A stretch of DNA of 64,000 nt from an uncultured Oscillospiraceae bacterium (GTDB lineage Bacteria > Bacillota > Clostridia > Oscillospirales > Acutalibacteraceae): assembly GCA_900539855.1 (NCBI GenBank), contig UQDO01000001.1:77769-141768 (forward strand), in the 5' to 3' direction. Positions 1 through 8,798 of this stretch are shown piece after piece; the stretch's first letter is position 1; the number at the start of each line of letters is the position of its first letter. The position numbers were made by a program, and so were the translations under genes. The notes under the pieces were generated by a model. That model was given only the letters and a program-made list of their open reading frames with translations. It was not told the origin of the DNA and searched no databases.

Positions 1-788
1 ACCCTTGACATCATGTATCTATCGTTATCGTTTAAAAGCCAGGCAACAGCCGTGACGTCCCATATAACGCGGCTCCACGGTCTGCCGGCGGCATAGCTTT
101 CAGCCTCACGGACGGTGTTTCTTGCAAGATAATCGGCAATGGGCGTTTTATCATAAAGCCAGTATTTAAGCTCCGGTCCGGTTGTTGAAAACTGACTGAC
201 CACACCGTCGCAAGGCAGCTGGACAAAAGGAGCGGCACTGCTCATTACAACTCGTGCAGCAGCAATATCCTGCCTCATGTTGAATTCCAAAGTATTATGC
301 ATTTCAAGCGAATTACCGCCAAGCCACACTATAACGATGTTTTCTGCTATTGAAGGATCAATAAGCAGCGCTGAGGCAACATTTGTTATAGCTCCTATCG
401 ATATAACATAAAGCGGCTTATCAGGTGAATAGCTCTTTGCAAGCTCTGCAAGGTGACGTGCGGCGTCTGATATAACAGGCGTACTTTCATCAGGCAGATA
501 ATTTTTTGAGCCTTTATAGACATTACAATTAAAATCGTCCATTTTGAGTATATGGAGAAGCTTCAATATCTCATCATAGCTTTTTTGCATACCGTCCTCA
601 GGAGAAGTCGAATGACTGTTAAAAAAAGGTGCGGCATATATAGCCTTTGTGTTTATCCTTTGCTTTGAAAGAAGCATGAAAGACACAGCAAACTGATCAT
701 CGATTTCATTGAATGTATCGGTATCTATGACGGCATCAACCATGCCGGTAGGCACCGATAAATTTTTTAAATACTGTTCATTGGTCAT
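1..788 (-). CDS. Nucleoside hydrolase (IUNH family), 3' end cut by window edge
   Basis: About 262 N-terminal residues are visible; the C-terminus lies beyond the left edge. The product looks like an inosine-uridine-preferring nucleoside hydrolase, a family that splits nucleosides into base and ribose with a bound calcium ion. The calcium-site signature appears as DTDTFNEIDDQFA at residues 22-34, a variant of the usual D-x-D-x-x-N-D-x-D-D pattern. Blocks ISIGAITNVA and WDVTAVAWLL also fit the family; the latter is the usual C-terminal aspartate region. The ATG at 788 has GGGAGG about 10 nt upstream. The gene is divergent from an AraC regulator, which may control it. The substrate could be another ribosyl compound. 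Confidence 0.8.
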   Translation of the reverse strand, partial: MTNEQYLKNLSVPTGMVDAVIDTDTFNEIDDQFAVSFMLLSKQRINTKAIYAAPFFNSHSTSPEDGMQKSYDEILKLLHILKMDDFNCNVYKGSKNYLPDESTPVISDAARHLAELAKSYSPDKPLYVISIGAITNVASALLIDPSIAENIVIVWLGGNSLEMHNTLEFNMRQDIAAARVVMSSAAPFVQLPCDGVVSQFSTTGPELKYWLYDKTPIADYLARNTVREAESYAAGRPWSRVIWDVTAVAWLLNDNDRYMMSR

Positions 789-867
789 ATGATATCAACC
801 TCCCGATAATATTTTAACTCAAAAAGATAAATTTGATATAGCTCAATGAAAACTTGTACTTTTTGAA

Positions 868-896
868 TTGACAAAACAGAAAATTTTAATTATCAT
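868..896 (+). promoter_or_regulatory. Sigma-A-type promoter for the AraC gene
   Basis: TTGACA at 868-873 and TATCAT at 891-896 are separated by 17 nt. The box sits upstream of the RBS/ATG at 928, so the TTG at 868, which could be read as a start codon, is more likely the -35 element. Confidence 0.6.
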
Positions 897-927
897 TAAA
901 AGAGCAAATATTCGGAAGGTGCAAAAT

Positions 928-1662
928 ATGACCGAGCTTCTATATGTTTACAAAGCCCATTATGAGCCGGGCACAAAAATCGTCATGCACCGGCACAGCT
1001 GTACCGAGGTTGTTTTATATATTTCGGCAGCCGGTAAAACAAAGATCGGCGAAAATGAATACAGCATAAACAGCGGCGACATTGCCGTTATACATGCCGA
1101 AACACCGCATGACGAATACCATGAAATCACAGCCGACGTCATATTTTTTGCATATAAGTCTGATAAAAATCTGACGCCGCCTGAGGGCGTTTTTAAGGTT
1201 TCAACGTTTGAAAAGCTGCGCTCACTTGTGAGTATGATGTATTCTGAGATCAGAAGCAGTAATTCATTGTGCGATGTCATGACACGCGCAATAGCGGAAC
1301 AAACAGTTGTATTATTTGAAAGAAGTATATCTGATAATTCAAGAGATGAGTTGTCCCTTGAGTATTTTGCAAACTTTATTAAGGAAAACTGCTCATCGTC
1401 AATTGATCTTAAAAAGCTGACAAAAGACTACGGCATTGATTACGACCGTTTCAGACGCGAATTCAAAAATCGCTTCGGTTTAGCGCCAAAGCAGTACATA
1501 ATAAACAGCAGACTGCTATTGTCTCACAGTCTGCTGTCAGATACTGATTTAAGCTGTACCGAGATATGCATGCGGTGCGGCTTTTCCGACAGCTCCCAGT
1601 TTTCCAAAATGTTCAGAAAGCGCTTCGGAATATCACCGTCAAAATTAAGAAAGAATATATAG
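928..1662 (+). CDS. AraC family transcriptional regulator with N-terminal cupin
   Basis: A 244-residue regulator. The N-terminal half has a cupin-like sensor region (HRHSCTEVVLY, then GDIAVIHAETPH), which in this family binds a small molecule such as a sugar. The C-terminal half carries two helix-turn-helix units ending in CGFSDSSQFSKMFRKRFG and ISPSKLRK, the typical AraC/XylS signature. I chose ATG 928 because GGAAGGTG precedes it and a good promoter (868-896) lies upstream; the longer TTG reading would place codons on the -35 box. It is divergent from the nucleoside hydrolase and may regulate it; the ligand cannot be told from the sequence. Confidence 0.85.
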   Translation: MTELLYVYKAHYEPGTKIVMHRHSCTEVVLYISAAGKTKIGENEYSINSGDIAVIHAETPHDEYHEITADVIFFAYKSDKNLTPPEGVFKVSTFEKLRSLVSMMYSEIRSSNSLCDVMTRAIAEQTVVLFERSISDNSRDELSLEYFANFIKENCSSSIDLKKLTKDYGIDYDRFRREFKNRFGLAPKQYIINSRLLLSHSLLSDTDLSCTEICMRCGFSDSSQFSKMFRKRFGISPSKLRKNI

Positions 1663-1663
1663 T

Positions 1664-2491
1664 TCATTTACCGAGGTCTGCCAGCATCATTTCCCTTACC
1701 TTTTCGCCGAGTTCATGGGTGGAAAGATCTGCAAACTCCTCCGGCTCAATCACGCCGAGTACATTTATCAGCACTTTAGTGCTTTTAAAGGGCAGGTTTT
1801 TACTTAAATTTTCCGTTCCTTTTACTGTGATGACCGCAACCGGACAGGGAGCTTTTTTTGCAATATAAAAAACACCGTCCTTGAATTCGAGCAGTTCGCC
1901 GGTCTTGCTTCTTGTACCCTCAGGGTATATACCTATTGATGTGATATCATTTTTAACAAAATCGGTCGCTCTGTGTATCGTTCTCATTGCGTTGCGCGCG
2001 TTTTCGCGGTCAATTGAAAGAAAGCAGCATTTGTGAATGAACGGTCCTACAATAGGAAATTTCAGCACCTCCGGCTTTGCTACATATGCTATTTCATTTT
2101 TATAGAACTTAACTATCCCGATCATCGGGTCAAGGTTCGAGCGGTGATTTGACACAAGCAGAAATCTGCGGTCATGCGGCAGCTTTTCTGCACCGTTTAC
2201 GGTGATACGCACGCGGGCTAAATCAAGTACGAACCCGACTGTGCCAAACACCCAGAATCTGCAGAATTTATCAGGAACATCGCACGGTTTATCCAACTTT
2301 ATAAAAAGCGACATTATGAATGTCACTGTCAGATGCAGCAGCGATAAGCCGATAAAAAAAGCCATAAAAAGCACTACCGGTATCCATATATCGCTAAACT
2401 CCCGGACGGCTCCAAGGGCACATATCAATATATCGGCGGCAGCCGCTGCAGCAGCATAAATTTTAATAAACAAGCTATCACATTCTTTCAA
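1664..2491 (-). CDS. plsC: 1-acyl-sn-glycerol-3-phosphate acyltransferase (PlsC family)
   Basis: A 275-residue membrane-associated acyltransferase of the PlsC/LPLAT family, which acylates lysophosphatidic acid in phospholipid synthesis. The catalytic HX4D motif is seen in SNHRSNLDPM and the glycerol-phosphate-binding block in YPEGTRSKTG. Two hydrophobic segments lie near the N-terminus (about residues 10-28 and 35-60). No ATG precedes the conserved region in frame; the TTG at 2491, with AGGATGA upstream, is the likely start. The gene converges with the AraC gene, with one base between the stops. Another acyl acceptor is possible, since this family is broad. Confidence 0.85.
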   Translation of the reverse strand: MKECDSLFIKIYAAAAAAADILICALGAVREFSDIWIPVVLFMAFFIGLSLLHLTVTFIMSLFIKLDKPCDVPDKFCRFWVFGTVGFVLDLARVRITVNGAEKLPHDRRFLLVSNHRSNLDPMIGIVKFYKNEIAYVAKPEVLKFPIVGPFIHKCCFLSIDRENARNAMRTIHRATDFVKNDITSIGIYPEGTRSKTGELLEFKDGVFYIAKKAPCPVAVITVKGTENLSKNLPFKSTKVLINVLGVIEPEEFADLSTHELGEKVREMMLADLGK

Positions 2492-2557
2492 AATTCATCC
2501 TATTAATTTTAAATTAATTATACTTATTTGTCAACACACTTTGAGGTGAAATGTCCA

Positions 2558-3460
2558 ATGTATTATAACTCACTCAACAGCTATCTCCGATCAGAATTCG
2601 GCTGCAAGGTTTACAAATTAGCTTTGCAGGGCGGCACTACCTGCCCTAACCGCGACGGAACTGTCGGCACCGGCGGCTGCATTTTCTGCCGCGGCGGCTC
2701 AGGCGATTTTACCGCATATAACGATGATGTCAGAAAAGAGATCGAGGCTGCAAAGCTTAAAGTCAAAAATAAAATACAAAGCGGCAAATACATTGCCTAT
2801 TTTCAGAGCTATTCCGCCACTTACGGCGATATTGAAAGGCAAAAGGAAAGATTTTTTTCGGCAATAAATGAGCCTTCTATAGCGGCACTGTCTATAGCCA
2901 CAAGACCGGACTGTCTCGAAAAAAAGGTGCTTGATATTTTAAGCGAGCTTAACCTTATCAAGCCGGTCTGGGTCGAGTTAGGCTTGCAGACCATCCACGA
3001 AAGCACGGCGCAGTACATAAGGCGCGGATTTGACCTTGAGTGCTATACCGATGCCGTAGCCGAGCTGCACAAGCGAAACATCGACGTAGTTACACATATG
3101 ATAATCGGATTACCGTTTGAGACCGAGCAAATGATATATGACACTGCTGCTTTCATAGGTAATATGCGTTCGGAAGGTATAAAATTCCACCTGCTGCATG
3201 TCCTGTCCGGGACAGACCTTGAAACTGAATACAAAAGCGGTATATTCACACTTCCGACCCTCGAAGAATACACAAGGCTGCTCATCGGGTGCATCAGAAG
3301 AATACCGGAAAGCACGGTCATCCACAGACTTACCGGTGACGGAAATAAAAAATATTTGATAGCACCGGAATGGAGCGCTGACAAAAAGCATGTGCTTAAC
3401 TATATAACAAGTGAATTTAAAAAGCAGAACCTAATACAGGGTGATCTTATAAAAAAATAA
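2558..3460 (+). CDS. TIGR01212-type radical SAM protein (YhcC-like)
   Basis: A 300-residue radical SAM protein similar to the YhcC/TIGR01212 family, whose reaction is unknown. The N-terminus reads CPNRDG then GGCIFCRGG, supplying the cysteines for the [4Fe-4S] cluster in the CxxxxxxxxCxxC-type spacing of this family. Later blocks typical of the family are SIATRPDCL, WVELGLQT and THMIIGLPFET. ATG 2558 is chosen because GAGGTG lies about 9 nt upstream; an in-frame TTG at 2528 has no comparable site. It stands alone between the divergent plsC gene and a terminator shared with the ETF operon. Confidence 0.85.
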   Translation: MYYNSLNSYLRSEFGCKVYKLALQGGTTCPNRDGTVGTGGCIFCRGGSGDFTAYNDDVRKEIEAAKLKVKNKIQSGKYIAYFQSYSATYGDIERQKERFFSAINEPSIAALSIATRPDCLEKKVLDILSELNLIKPVWVELGLQTIHESTAQYIRRGFDLECYTDAVAELHKRNIDVVTHMIIGLPFETEQMIYDTAAFIGNMRSEGIKFHLLHVLSGTDLETEYKSGIFTLPTLEEYTRLLIGCIRRIPESTVIHRLTGDGNKKYLIAPEWSADKKHVLNYITSEFKKQNLIQGDLIKK

Positions 3461-3464
3461 AAAT

Positions 3465-3504
3465 TCCGGAGTCCTCGAATTTTGGTAAATGGGAGGACTC
3501 CGGA
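3465..3504. terminator. Bidirectional terminator-like hairpin
   Basis: A perfect 12-bp stem (TCCGGAGTCCTC at 3465-3476 with its complement at 3493-3504) lies between two converging genes. It can end both the radical SAM gene on the plus strand and the nine-gene operon on the minus strand. Confidence 0.75.
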
Positions 3505-3519
3505 TTCCTTTAAGCAAAA

Positions 3520-4902
3520 TCAGTTAAACGATATATCTTCCACTTTGGCAACAATGCCAAAATCAGCGTATTCAAATATAGGTGCGTCTTTGTCGGGATT
3601 GATCGCTATGACCGTGCCCGACTGTTCCATACCGACGATGTGATGCACAGCGCCGGATATGCCGCAGGCAATATACACCTTTGGTGCAACGGTGCGACCT
3701 GTAAGACCTATCTGCTGCTCATACGGCGCTCCGCCTGCATCCACAAGTCCGCGCGACGCCGCAAGCTCAGCACCGAATTTATCGGCAATAAGCCTTGCAT
3801 ACGAAAGATCGTCCTTTATCCCCTTGCCTGCCGCAACAATAATGTCGCCGCCTGACTGCGTCGTTCTGACAGTCGCCATCTGAGGTCTTGTTTTGCATCT
3901 TATTTTGGCGATAACATTGCCGCTGAACGCCGGACGGTACATAAACAGATCATTTCCATCGGTCTCAAGCGCGGTGCAATCGGCGCAAAGTCCGGTACTT
4001 AAGGCTGCTGAAACAAGCGGTGCCGTGCGTCTGCCCCAGATATCGCTCGGCCATAAAACAACGTCAGGCTTACCATCGCTTATTTCTTTTATAAGCTCAT
4101 CCGCACTTTTCTTTTGCAGGACGGTCACGCTCTCGGCGACGGTCAGCGCCATTTCACGGGGAGCTTCGGTGACTATCCAAACATTTTTGAACTTTTTGCC
4201 GTCCGATATAGTGGTGATAGCCTCATGTCTTTTTGCTAAGCCCTTTTCTACCGCTGCCTGAAGCTGACTTGGTTTTATAAATTTGCAGTGACGCTTGCCC
4301 GACTTGTTCTCAAAGCTTTTAACAACTACTGTTGGCGAGCCTTTCAGTCCACACTTTGATACATCAGCACCGATATCAGCTGCATTTTTGACCTCAACAG
4401 TGCCAACCTTGGAGCGTATACTCGGAAACCTCAGCTCATTTATCCGCTCTACCGTTATGACTGCCGGCAATCCGGATTTTTCCTTACCAAGTCTTGTCGT
4501 GCAACTTATAGATGTATCGGTTATTTTATCGATGCTCATAACATTGGTTATCACAGGCACCGAAAGCATCCTTGCAAGGATTGAGCCTGTCTGCGCCGTG
4601 TCGCCGTCTACAGTCTGTCTGCCGCAGATAATAAGATCGTGCGGTATCATTGACGCAGCCTTCATAAGTGCATAACCGGTCGCAAGCGTATCGGCTCCGG
4701 CAAAAGCAATGTCAGACAGCAAAACACCTTTAACGTTTCCAAGTCTTGTAAGACCCGAAAGCATTTCCTTTACATTGGTGCGCCCCATGCTGAGCAGGGT
4801 TATTTCAGAGTCGGGTATTCTCAGTGCACATTCAAGCGCACATGCGTCAAAAGGGTTCAACTCCCCCGACGCAACCTGTTTGACACAAACTATTATCTTC
4901 AT
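3520..4902 (-). CDS. Electron transfer flavoprotein, beta and alpha subunits fused
   Basis: A 460-residue single-chain ETF. Residues 1 to about 215 are EtfB-like: MKIIVCVKQV, GRQTVDGDTAQTG (94-106) and LPAVITVERINELRFPS. Residues about 238-460 are EtfA-like: VWIVTEAP, then the FAD-binding C-terminal domain with LTGRTVAPKVYIACGIS, GMEQSG, AINPDKDAPIF and ADFGIV. Separate EtfB and EtfA subunits usually total about 580 residues; this fusion is shorter, partly because the EtfB N-terminal loop between KQV and NPFD is reduced. ETFs accept electrons from flavin dehydrogenases, so the likely partner is the FAD oxidase and Fe-S protein of the same operon. It is the last gene, 2 nt after the FGGY kinase. 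Whether it bifurcates electrons cannot be decided by eye. Confidence 0.88.
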   Translation of the reverse strand: MKIIVCVKQVASGELNPFDACALECALRIPDSEITLLSMGRTNVKEMLSGLTRLGNVKGVLLSDIAFAGADTLATGYALMKAASMIPHDLIICGRQTVDGDTAQTGSILARMLSVPVITNVMSIDKITDTSISCTTRLGKEKSGLPAVITVERINELRFPSIRSKVGTVEVKNAADIGADVSKCGLKGSPTVVVKSFENKSGKRHCKFIKPSQLQAAVEKGLAKRHEAITTISDGKKFKNVWIVTEAPREMALTVAESVTVLQKKSADELIKEISDGKPDVVLWPSDIWGRRTAPLVSAALSTGLCADCTALETDGNDLFMYRPAFSGNVIAKIRCKTRPQMATVRTTQSGGDIIVAAGKGIKDDLSYARLIADKFGAELAASRGLVDAGGAPYEQQIGLTGRTVAPKVYIACGISGAVHHIVGMEQSGTVIAINPDKDAPIFEYADFGIVAKVEDISFN

Positions 4903-4904
4903 TT

Positions 4905-6374
4905 TTATCTGTTATGATACACCGGTGCCAGCGCGTCGTGAACCTGTTTATAGGTCTTGAACAGTTCGGCATATTTAGCGGTATTCTCTAAGTTCGGTTC
5001 GGTAACATCTTTAAACTTAACGCATTTGTTGACAGCGTCCTCAGCGTCGGCAAATATACCGACCGCCATACCGGCAAGCATTGCCGAACCAAGCGATGAG
5101 TCACTGCTCTCGGTAGTCTTTAAGGTTATTCCGAGCATATCGGCAGTTATCTGTTTCCAAAGCTTACCCTTTGCGCCGCCGCCTATCAGTGTGCCGAAGG
5201 AGTCATGCGGTATTCCTATCTCGTCAAGTGCTCTCATACTGTCGAGCAGTGAAAAAGAAACACCTTCAAGCACAGCTCTTGTAAAGTGCGCTTTTGTATG
5301 CTCTGCTCTGATACCTATAAAGCTGCCGCACAGCATAGGATCGGCATAAGGCGTAAGCTCACCGTTTATATACGGGTGGAACATAAGACCGTCCGCACCG
5401 ATAGCAATATCAGCGGCAGCGGCATCAAGCTCCTTATATTCACCGCCGAAGGTATCTCTGTACCAGCGATACGACGAGGCAGCTGCTTTGGTGGCGGTGC
5501 CCGGATACCAAAGTCCCTTTACGATATGCGCGTAGTTTATGAGGTACTCGTGCGGATATGCTTTGTCGGTCATGACGCATATACGTCCTGCCGTTGCAAG
5601 CTTTACGGTCATCTGTCCCTTTTTGACGGCACCGGAGGCAAAGACCTCCATAACTGTATCGGTAGTGCCGCATATGACAGGTGTGCCTTCATAAAGGCCC
5701 GTATCACAAGCTGCTTTTTCGGTTATTTTTCCGATTATATCTGTAGGCTTAACTATAGGCGGAAGTATATTTTTGTCAATACCTGCTAAAGCGCAAAGCT
5801 CATCGTCCCATGACATTGTATTGTTATCGAACAGCATGCTGCCCTCGGCTTCAATATAATCCGTGCAATACACGCCGGTAAGCTGATAGCGTATATAATC
5901 CTTTTCAAAAAAGATCTTTGCTATCCTACCGAAAACCTCAGGCTCATTTTCCTTCACCCATATTATCTGCGGCAGTGTCCATATCGTATCAGGCTTTGAA
6001 AATGTCTTGCTGACTATCATGTCAAGCGACGTTTTTTTCAGCGCATCAGACTGCGCCTTGCTGCGTGAGTCGGTCCAGTGTATTGCAGGGCGCAAAGGCT
6101 TTGCATCACTATCGCAAAGCACTGCGGTATGGGTCGCGGAATCTATGGCGACTGCAAGAATCTCCGCAGGATTAACGGAACTTTTGGCTATAAGCTCCTT
6201 TGTGTCCTCACAAAGTGCCAAGTACCAGTCATCGGGATTCTGTTCGCAGTATCCGGCACCCGGGTGCAGAGTCGGATATTCAACGGTATGTTCGGCAACA
6301 ATTTTTCCGTTTGTATCTATAAGCGTAGCCTTTGACGCTCCGCCGCCGAAATCGATACCAAGCAGATATTTCAT
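4905..6374 (-). CDS. FGGY family carbohydrate kinase (xylulokinase-like)
   Basis: A 489-residue ASKHA-fold sugar kinase. The N-terminal phosphate loop is LGIDFGGGASKATLID, and the family blocks EQNPDDWY, HWTDSRSKAQ, CGTTDTVMEVFASGAV and LIGGGAKGKLWKQITADMLG follow in order. Overall it is nearest XylB-type xylulokinases, but the usual substrate-loop segment (ISGQMHG in XylB) reads IDSATHTAVL, so the substrate is probably not xylulose. It lies in the ETF operon, 22 nt after the DUF4867-like gene and 2 nt before the ETF. It probably phosphorylates the open-chain or keto form of the operon's sugar. Confidence 0.85.
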   Translation of the reverse strand: MKYLLGIDFGGGASKATLIDTNGKIVAEHTVEYPTLHPGAGYCEQNPDDWYLALCEDTKELIAKSSVNPAEILAVAIDSATHTAVLCDSDAKPLRPAIHWTDSRSKAQSDALKKTSLDMIVSKTFSKPDTIWTLPQIIWVKENEPEVFGRIAKIFFEKDYIRYQLTGVYCTDYIEAEGSMLFDNNTMSWDDELCALAGIDKNILPPIVKPTDIIGKITEKAACDTGLYEGTPVICGTTDTVMEVFASGAVKKGQMTVKLATAGRICVMTDKAYPHEYLINYAHIVKGLWYPGTATKAAASSYRWYRDTFGGEYKELDAAAADIAIGADGLMFHPYINGELTPYADPMLCGSFIGIRAEHTKAHFTRAVLEGVSFSLLDSMRALDEIGIPHDSFGTLIGGGAKGKLWKQITADMLGITLKTTESSDSSLGSAMLAGMAVGIFADAEDAVNKCVKFKDVTEPNLENTAKYAELFKTYKQVHDALAPVYHNR

Positions 6375-6396
6375 ATTGACCTCCAGATATGTACAG

Positions 6397-7050
6397 TTAC
6401 TTATAGTTGATAGTATAATTTATACCGGTGACACCGGGGACAACGCCGCGGTCGATAAGCGCTTTGTTATCGACATGTGATAATATCCATTTGTTCTTTC
6501 TGAACAGCAGCTTATCTTCATATTCACCTTCAAGCGGTGTATTGGTGCCGGCAGGCAGTGCTACGACGCAGCCAAATCCGCCCTCCTGCACCTGACATGG
6601 ACAGAAATGAAGGGTCGTCGCATAGACCTCTATTACTTCGCCTTTCTCAACGTAAAACGCCTTGAGCAGCGATGAATCTATTTTTCCGTCCTTTATATCC
6701 TGCACGCTGCCGAGTATTAAGACCAGAGGTGTGACTGCAACATTAATTTCTGAACTTTTGTGCCATTCAACGGCGTTAAGCTGATTGCTTGATCCGTAGC
6801 AATAGCCTACCTCAGTCGGCATTTCACCGAAGCATTTAACGGCTATATCCTTAGCTGCTGCTGTAGCCTCAAAAGCATCGAGCGACGCAACATAAGCAGA
6901 GCCGCTCTCCGGCATCGGAACGCTTTTTGCAGCTGCAATGAATTCATCTGCCGAAACGCCCTCTACGGCACGTCCGTACTGTATGAATTCCTTATCGGAT
7001 GTTCTGTGTATTTTTATGTCGGGATTTTTTGCGACTAAATTCTCATACAT
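6397..7050 (-). CDS. DUF4867-like family protein
   Basis: A 217-residue protein that I recognise as DUF4867-like, a Firmicute family found near sugar-catabolic genes; its function is unknown. No signal peptide or membrane segment is visible. The pattern VYATTLHFCPCQV...GCVVALPAGTN resembles a small cupin-type barrel, which would fit a sugar isomerase or mutarotase-like role, but this is inference. It is 4 nt downstream of the aldose epimerase gene and 22 nt upstream of the FGGY kinase, so it is translated with them and probably acts on the same sugar. Confidence 0.65.
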   Translation of the reverse strand: MYENLVAKNPDIKIHRTSDKEFIQYGRAVEGVSADEFIAAAKSVPMPESGSAYVASLDAFEATAAAKDIAVKCFGEMPTEVGYCYGSSNQLNAVEWHKSSEINVAVTPLVLILGSVQDIKDGKIDSSLLKAFYVEKGEVIEVYATTLHFCPCQVQEGGFGCVVALPAGTNTPLEGEYEDKLLFRKNKWILSHVDNKALIDRGVVPGVTGINYTINYK

Positions 7051-7054
7051 GATA

Positions 7055-7909
7055 TCAGCCCTCCAGTGCGGTTATCACACGGGTATGCGTAAATGTACCG
7101 CCGGCTTCAACAGACTGTATGCCTTCCTTATGCTCAATATTGCCGTCACTGTTTATATTGTCGGCAAGACCGAACCACGGCTCAATGCAGAGATATTTTG
7201 CCTGCGGCTTGGTCCACAAAACAAGGTAAGGAGCCTTGGCATAGTCAAGCTGAACTCCCCTGCCGGTCTTACGGTTTACAAGGCGGCATGTTCTTGATGC
7301 GACATTCTTGAACACGAGGGCATCAATGGCAAAATAGTTGTAATCAAGCGGCAGCGTATCGCTGTTTTCGATTATATCGACCGAATCGTTGCCTAAAAGA
7401 TTGCCGAAAAGAGTATAGCTCTTCAAAGTCTCGTTCTGTGGGAATATCACATCATAGTCCTCTATTCCCTCAGGGCAGGCAAATCCGTCGTGCGAGCCTA
7501 TCGAAAACCACATTTTTTTATCGGTAAGGTTAGTTACAAGATATGTTGCGGTGACCTTTTTGTCGGTCAGAACATATTTTATACGAAGCTCAAATTCGTA
7601 TGGGAATACCTTTCTGGTATCATCATCAGCCTTAAGAAGGAAAACAGCCGTATTCTCGGTCTGGCTTTCGACCTCAAAATCCATATTTTTTGCAAAGCCG
7701 TGCTTCGGCAGAGTATATTCAACACCGTCAAGTGTGTATTTGTCGTATTTAAGACCACCGGTCATAGGGAAACAAATAGGTGCGCTTGAAGCCCATACGT
7801 CGGGATCACCGGTCCAGAGATATTCGGTACCGTCGACCTTGAAGCTCTTCATTTCAGCGCCGTGTTCATTTATCAAAAGCTCGGAACCACCGTTTTTAAG
7901 AGTTATCAT
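7055..7909 (-). CDS. Aldose 1-epimerase family protein (galactose mutarotase-like)
   Basis: A 284-residue protein of the aldose 1-epimerase (GalM-like, LacX subgroup) superfamily, which interconverts alpha and beta anomers of sugars. Family-type blocks are LLINEHGAEMKSFKVDGTEYLW, given here in pieces as NEHGAEMKSF and EYLWTGDP, then ICFPMTGGL, LPKHGFAKNMDFEV, IGSHDGFACP and CIEPWFGLADN. The conserved histidines and the glutamate in CIEPW match the catalytic set. It starts the distal half of the operon, after a hairpin that separates it from iolB, and precedes the DUF4867-like gene by 4 nt. Confidence 0.85.
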   Translation of the reverse strand: MITLKNGGSELLINEHGAEMKSFKVDGTEYLWTGDPDVWASSAPICFPMTGGLKYDKYTLDGVEYTLPKHGFAKNMDFEVESQTENTAVFLLKADDDTRKVFPYEFELRIKYVLTDKKVTATYLVTNLTDKKMWFSIGSHDGFACPEGIEDYDVIFPQNETLKSYTLFGNLLGNDSVDIIENSDTLPLDYNYFAIDALVFKNVASRTCRLVNRKTGRGVQLDYAKAPYLVLWTKPQAKYLCIEPWFGLADNINSDGNIEHKEGIQSVEAGGTFTHTRVITALEG

Positions 7910-7967
7910 AATAAAGTTCCTCTCCTGTTATCTTCCAAATTAATGTTCAGCATCATAGCAACAGAGC

Positions 7968-7994
7968 CGTGGGATAAAATCCCGCGGCTGTTGC
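7968..7994 (-). other. Hairpin between iolB-like and mutarotase genes
   Basis: An inverted repeat (arms about 7968-7979 and 7983-7994, GCCGTGGGAT facing ATCCCGCGGC plus TGTTGC/GCAACA) sits in the only long gap (94 nt) inside the nine-gene operon. It is not followed by a T-run on the minus strand, so it is better explained as an mRNA-processing or stabilising stem than as a strong terminator. Confidence 0.5.
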
Positions 7995-8003
7995 AAAATA
8001 ATA

Positions 8004-8798
8004 TTATTTATTGAGCCATGCGTGATCCGGATCGGTAGACATATAGAAGCCCCTGTGATTGCAGCACATGAGCCAAAGCAAATATCCGTTGTAGCCGGCA
8101 GCAACCGTGCAGGGATGATATCCTACCGGTATCTCAACAAAATCGTTGTTCCTTACGGCATATGCTTCGTCTACTGACTTATCTCCGGTATAGACCTGCT
8201 GGATGCCATAGCCGGTGGGCTTATCATACTCATAGTAGTAGATCTCCTCGGCAAAGCCTTCTGCAGGCATATTTTCGGTATCATGCTTATGACCCGGATA
8301 GCTCGACCACTGACCGCCCTTGATGAAGTTTTCACCAAGGTAGATGTGGTTTGCTTTGAATCTTTCGTCATATATAAAGTGAGCCTGACGCTCAAATCCC
8401 GGCTTGCCGAGATCCTTTACAACAACGTCGTCCGGTGTAACGAGCTGGGGCTCAAAGTCTTCCTCAGCTGGGCAGTATGCAACGCAAATTACGAGATCGT
8501 CATCATTTGCGGTGACGGCAGCCTTGGTGTTGCGGCCGACATAAACAGCGGTAGCCTTTCCGTCCCATACATTCTTTCTTGAACCGATCTTCTTGAATTC
8601 AAAGCCGTCGCCTACTATATCGCAGTTGCCTCCGAGTATAGTGAACACGATCTCCTTATCCTTCTCAAAGAAGTTCTCACTCATGCCCTTTTTTAATTTC
8701 AGCATGCTGATCTCAAGACCCTGGCAGGCGCTGTCCTCCTTCTTGTATATGGAAGCAAGACCGGTCTTTCCGGCATCCCAATGACGTTTATAACTCAT
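8004..8798 (-). CDS. iolB: 5-deoxy-glucuronate isomerase-like protein (IolB/KduI family)
   Basis: A 264-residue bicupin of the IolB family. In myo-inositol breakdown IolB turns 5-deoxy-D-glucuronate into 5-dehydro-2-deoxy-D-gluconate. The metal-binding cupin motif is seen as SSYPGHKHDTENMPAEG, followed by EEIYYYEYDKPTGYGIQQVY and GYHPCTVAAGYNGYLLW, which match IolB well. GGAGGAACGG precedes ATG 8798. Its start overlaps the end of the kinase gene by 11 nt, so the two are coupled. The neighbours are IolC- and IolJ-like, yet no IolD, IolE or IolG gene is present, so the real substrate may be a related deoxy or keto sugar acid. Confidence 0.85.
   Translation of the reverse strand: MSYKRHWDAGKTGLASIYKKEDSACQGLEISMLKLKKGMSENFFEKDKEIVFTILGGNCDIVGDGFEFKKIGSRKNVWDGKATAVYVGRNTKAAVTANDDDLVICVAYCPAEEDFEPQLVTPDDVVVKDLGKPGFERQAHFIYDERFKANHIYLGENFIKGGQWSSYPGHKHDTENMPAEGFAEEIYYYEYDKPTGYGIQQVYTGDKSVDEAYAVRNNDFVEIPVGYHPCTVAAGYNGYLLWLMCCNHRGFYMSTDPDHAWLNK

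Noticed and set aside
868..927. Longer N-terminus for the first AraC gene
   Set aside because: TTGACA at 868 forms a promoter with TATCAT at 17 nt, and ATG 928 has a good RBS.
3640..5789. Many plus-strand frames opposite the ETF and FGGY genes
   Set aside because: Antisense shadows of two strongly supported coding regions.
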